Source of the DNA: an uncultured Lachnospiraceae bacterium | GTDB lineage: Bacteria; Bacillota; Clostridia; Lachnospirales; Lachnospiraceae | Length of the DNA stretch: 64,000 bases | Assembly (NCBI GenBank): GCA_910578475.1 | Contig: CAJTRK010000010.1 | Location: 1 to 64,000 of the forward strand | Reading direction: 5' to 3' | Part shown: positions 62,170 through 64,000 of the stretch, one piece after another | Layout of the letters: every line of letters starts with the position of its first letter | Position numbering within the stretch: the stretch's first letter is position 1 | Notes under the pieces: generated by a model | Told to the model about the DNA's origin: nothing | Seen by the model: the letters and a program-made list of their open reading frames with translations, nothing else | Database searches by the model: none | Made by a program: the position numbers and the translations under genes

Positions 62170-64000
62170 ATGGCAAAGTATCTGGTAATCGTGGAATCAC
62201 CTGCAAAGGTGAAGACAATTAAAAAATTTCTGGGGTCAAATTATGAGGTGGCGGCCAGCAATGGTCATGTGCGTGACCTTCCGAGAAGTCAGATGGGTAT
62301 CGACATCGAACATGATTTTGAGCCGCGTTATATTACTATCCGGGGAAAAGGGGATATTCTGGCCAGCCTGCGCAAAGAGGTGAAAAAAGCGGATAAGATA
62401 TATCTTGCGACTGACCCGGACCGTGAAGGAGAAGCAATTTCGTGGCATTTGCTGAATGCCCTGAAACTGGAAGGGAAAAAGGTATATCGAATAGCCTTCA
62501 ATGAGATTACGAAGAATGCGGTAAAGGAGTCCTTAAAAAATGCCAGAGAAATTGATATGGACCTGGTGGATGCACAACAGGCAAGACGCTGCCTTGACCG
62601 GATGGTAGGATATAAGATATCTCCGCTGTTGTGGGCAAAAGTTAAGAGAGGACTGAGCGCCGGACGTGTTCAGTCGGTAGCTCTCAGAATTATTTGTGAC
62701 AGAGAAGAGGAAATTAATGCTTTTATTCCCGAGGAGTACTGGACGCTGGATGCAGTTTTTCAAATCCCAGGAGAAAAGAAGCCGCTTACGGCCAAATACT
62801 ACGGGACGACGGAGAAGAAGCAGGAGATTTCGTCCAAAGAAGAACTGGAAGAGATAAAAAAAGCGCTGGATAACGCCGTGTACCGGGTGGCGGATGTAAA
62901 ACATGGAACGAGGGTGAAAAAGTCGCCGCTGCCTTTTACCACCTCGACTTTGCAGCAGGAGGCCAGCAAAGTGCTGAATTTTTCCACGCAGAAAACGATG
63001 CGGCTGGCACAGCAGTTATATGAAGGGATAGATATCAAAGGAAACGGAACGGTAGGTGTCATTACCTATCTGCGTACGGATTCCACCAGAGTTTCCGAGG
63101 AAGCGGAGAAGGCGGCAAAAGATTATATTGCCGGTCAGTACGGAACGGAGTATGCCGCGGAATCCGGAACCGAGAAGAAGAGCAGTCAGAAAATTCAGGA
63201 TGCGCATGAGGCAATCCGTCCAACGGATATTGAAAGAACGCCGTTTTTGTTAAAAGAATCTTTATCCAGAGACCAGTTCAGGCTGTATCAGCTGATTTGG
63301 AAGCGCTTTGCGGCAAGCCGTATGACACCGGCGCAATATGAGACGACCTCCATTAAAATCGATGCGGCCGGAAGACGCTTTACCGTTGCGGCTTCCAGAG
63401 TGAAGTTCGACGGATTCCTGAGCGTTTATACGGACGAGGAAGAAAAAGAAGAAGACAATACATTAGTCAAGGAAATTAACGAAAATACAAAGCTGGTATT
63501 TGATGCTTTTGAGGAAAAGCAGCACTTTACACAGCCTGCGCCTCATTATACGGAGGCATCTTTGGTGCGTGCGCTTGAAGAACTGGGAATCGGAAGGCCC
63601 AGTACCTATGCGCCGACGATTACGACAATTCTTGCGAGACGCTACATTGTCAAGGAAAACAAGAACCTTTATGTGACGGAGCTTGGTGAAGTCGTCAACA
63701 ATATTATGAAAGAGGCGTTTCCCTCTATTGTAGATGTGAATTTTACGGCTACTATGGAGGCGCTGTTAGACGGAATTGCGGAAGGCAATGTCAGATGGAA
63801 AACGGTTATCGCCAATTTCTATCCCGATTTGGAAGAGGCGGTCACAAAAGCGGAAAAAGAGCTGGAAGAAGTGGAGATTGCCGACGAAGTGTCGGATGAG
63901 GTCTGTGAGAACTGCGGCAGACAGATGGTGATTAAATATGGCCCCCACGGCAGATTCTTAGCATGTCCCGGCTTTCCGGAATGCCGCAATACCAAGCCTT
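62170..64000 (+). CDS. topA: DNA topoisomerase I, 3' end cut by window edge
   Basis: TopA relaxes negative supercoils through a tyrosine-DNA intermediate. About 610 codons are visible. The Toprim domain starts KYLVIVESPAKVKTIKKFLG with DPDREGEAISWHL; the active-site region reads GVITYLRTDSTRVSEEA with the catalytic Tyr; HEAIRPTD and GIGRPSTYA follow. A zinc finger begins at CENCGRQMVI and continues CPGFPEC at the edge. The start at 62170 follows GGGGA by 7-8 bases. In many Clostridia dprA is directly upstream; here the pilus locus lies between them. Confidence 0.97.
   Translation, partial: MAKYLVIVESPAKVKTIKKFLGSNYEVAASNGHVRDLPRSQMGIDIEHDFEPRYITIRGKGDILASLRKEVKKADKIYLATDPDREGEAISWHLLNALKLEGKKVYRIAFNEITKNAVKESLKNAREIDMDLVDAQQARRCLDRMVGYKISPLLWAKVKRGLSAGRVQSVALRIICDREEEINAFIPEEYWTLDAVFQIPGEKKPLTAKYYGTTEKKQEISSKEELEEIKKALDNAVYRVADVKHGTRVKKSPLPFTTSTLQQEASKVLNFSTQKTMRLAQQLYEGIDIKGNGTVGVITYLRTDSTRVSEEAEKAAKDYIAGQYGTEYAAESGTEKKSSQKIQDAHEAIRPTDIERTPFLLKESLSRDQFRLYQLIWKRFAASRMTPAQYETTSIKIDAAGRRFTVAASRVKFDGFLSVYTDEEEKEEDNTLVKEINENTKLVFDAFEEKQHFTQPAPHYTEASLVRALEELGIGRPSTYAPTITTILARRYIVKENKNLYVTELGEVVNNIMKEAFPSIVDVNFTATMEALLDGIAEGNVRWKTVIANFYPDLEEAVTKAEKELEEVEIADEVSDEVCENCGRQMVIKYGPHGRFLACPGFPECRNTKP

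Noticed and set aside
1..64000. tRNA and rRNA genes
   Set aside because: No cloverleaf or conserved rRNA segment was recognised by eye. A tRNA search program was not available.

Overview
The window looks like a chromosomal segment of a spore-forming, anaerobic Clostridia bacterium, most likely a member of the Lachnospiraceae. The evidence is a sporulation set (GPR protease, SpoIIP, a SigK-type sigma factor), the Clostridia-type order rpsT-gpr-spoIIP-lepA-hemW, uncharacterised families that I recall as typical of Lachnospiraceae, strong AGGAGG ribosome sites, frequent TTG/GTG starts and moderate GC. Names of DUF families are recalled from memory and not searched.

Layout. 1-456 holds the start of a leftward transposase (runs off the left edge) and a short leftward ORF. 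629-4182 holds a secreted glycosidase-like protein, a secreted four-repeat protein and a 5'-truncated SpoIID/peptidoglycan-binding remnant. 4297-11317 is a four-gene operon of unknown function (solenoid protein, actin/Hsp70-like protein, TPR protein, membrane coiled-coil protein). 11385-18404 carries purine genes purC-purF-purB and purA, interrupted by a leftward DUF3990/DUF3791 pair and a YtrA-type regulator whose ABC transporter has collapsed into a deletion scar. 18628-22951 carries a minimal SufC/SufB-like pair, a PurF paralogue without its catalytic cysteine, and a manganese (yybP-ykoY type) riboswitch in front of a GDT1-family exporter. 23013-32584 holds two small membrane proteins, rpsT, gpr, spoIIP, an unknown membrane protein, lepA and hemW. 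32722-38914 holds a SigK-type factor, a degenerate HD-GYP protein, pilT, comM and dprA. 39038-60690 is a type IV pilus locus: pilB, pilC, a major pilin, prepilin peptidase, a pilM-pilN fusion, pilO, four prepilin-like minor subunits (three of them very large) and an 1833-residue secreted protein. 60924-62078 is an Rpn/PD-(D/E)XK-like gene and 62170-64000 is topA, cut by the right edge.

How it fits together. The purine genes make IMP and AMP. The pilus locus supplies the extension motor (PilB, with an N-terminal region that looks like a c-di-GMP-binding MshEN domain), the platform and alignment proteins, the retraction motor PilT, and an unusual set of giant minor pilins that could form an adhesive tip. 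It lies between dprA and topA, genes I recall as often adjacent in Clostridia. Nearby dprA and comM make a DNA-uptake role possible but unproven.

The intergenic DNA is rich in structure: a 175-bp element with perfect 41-bp inverted arms after pilT, a GC-rich multi-hairpin element before gpr, twin hairpins after purB, before the membrane protein at 28420 and between pilC and the pilin gene, and a 37-base leader shared by two unrelated genes. The best candidates for undescribed biology are the four-gene operon at 4297-11317, the giant-minor-pilin locus with its 1833-residue partner, and the nucleophile-less PurF paralogue.
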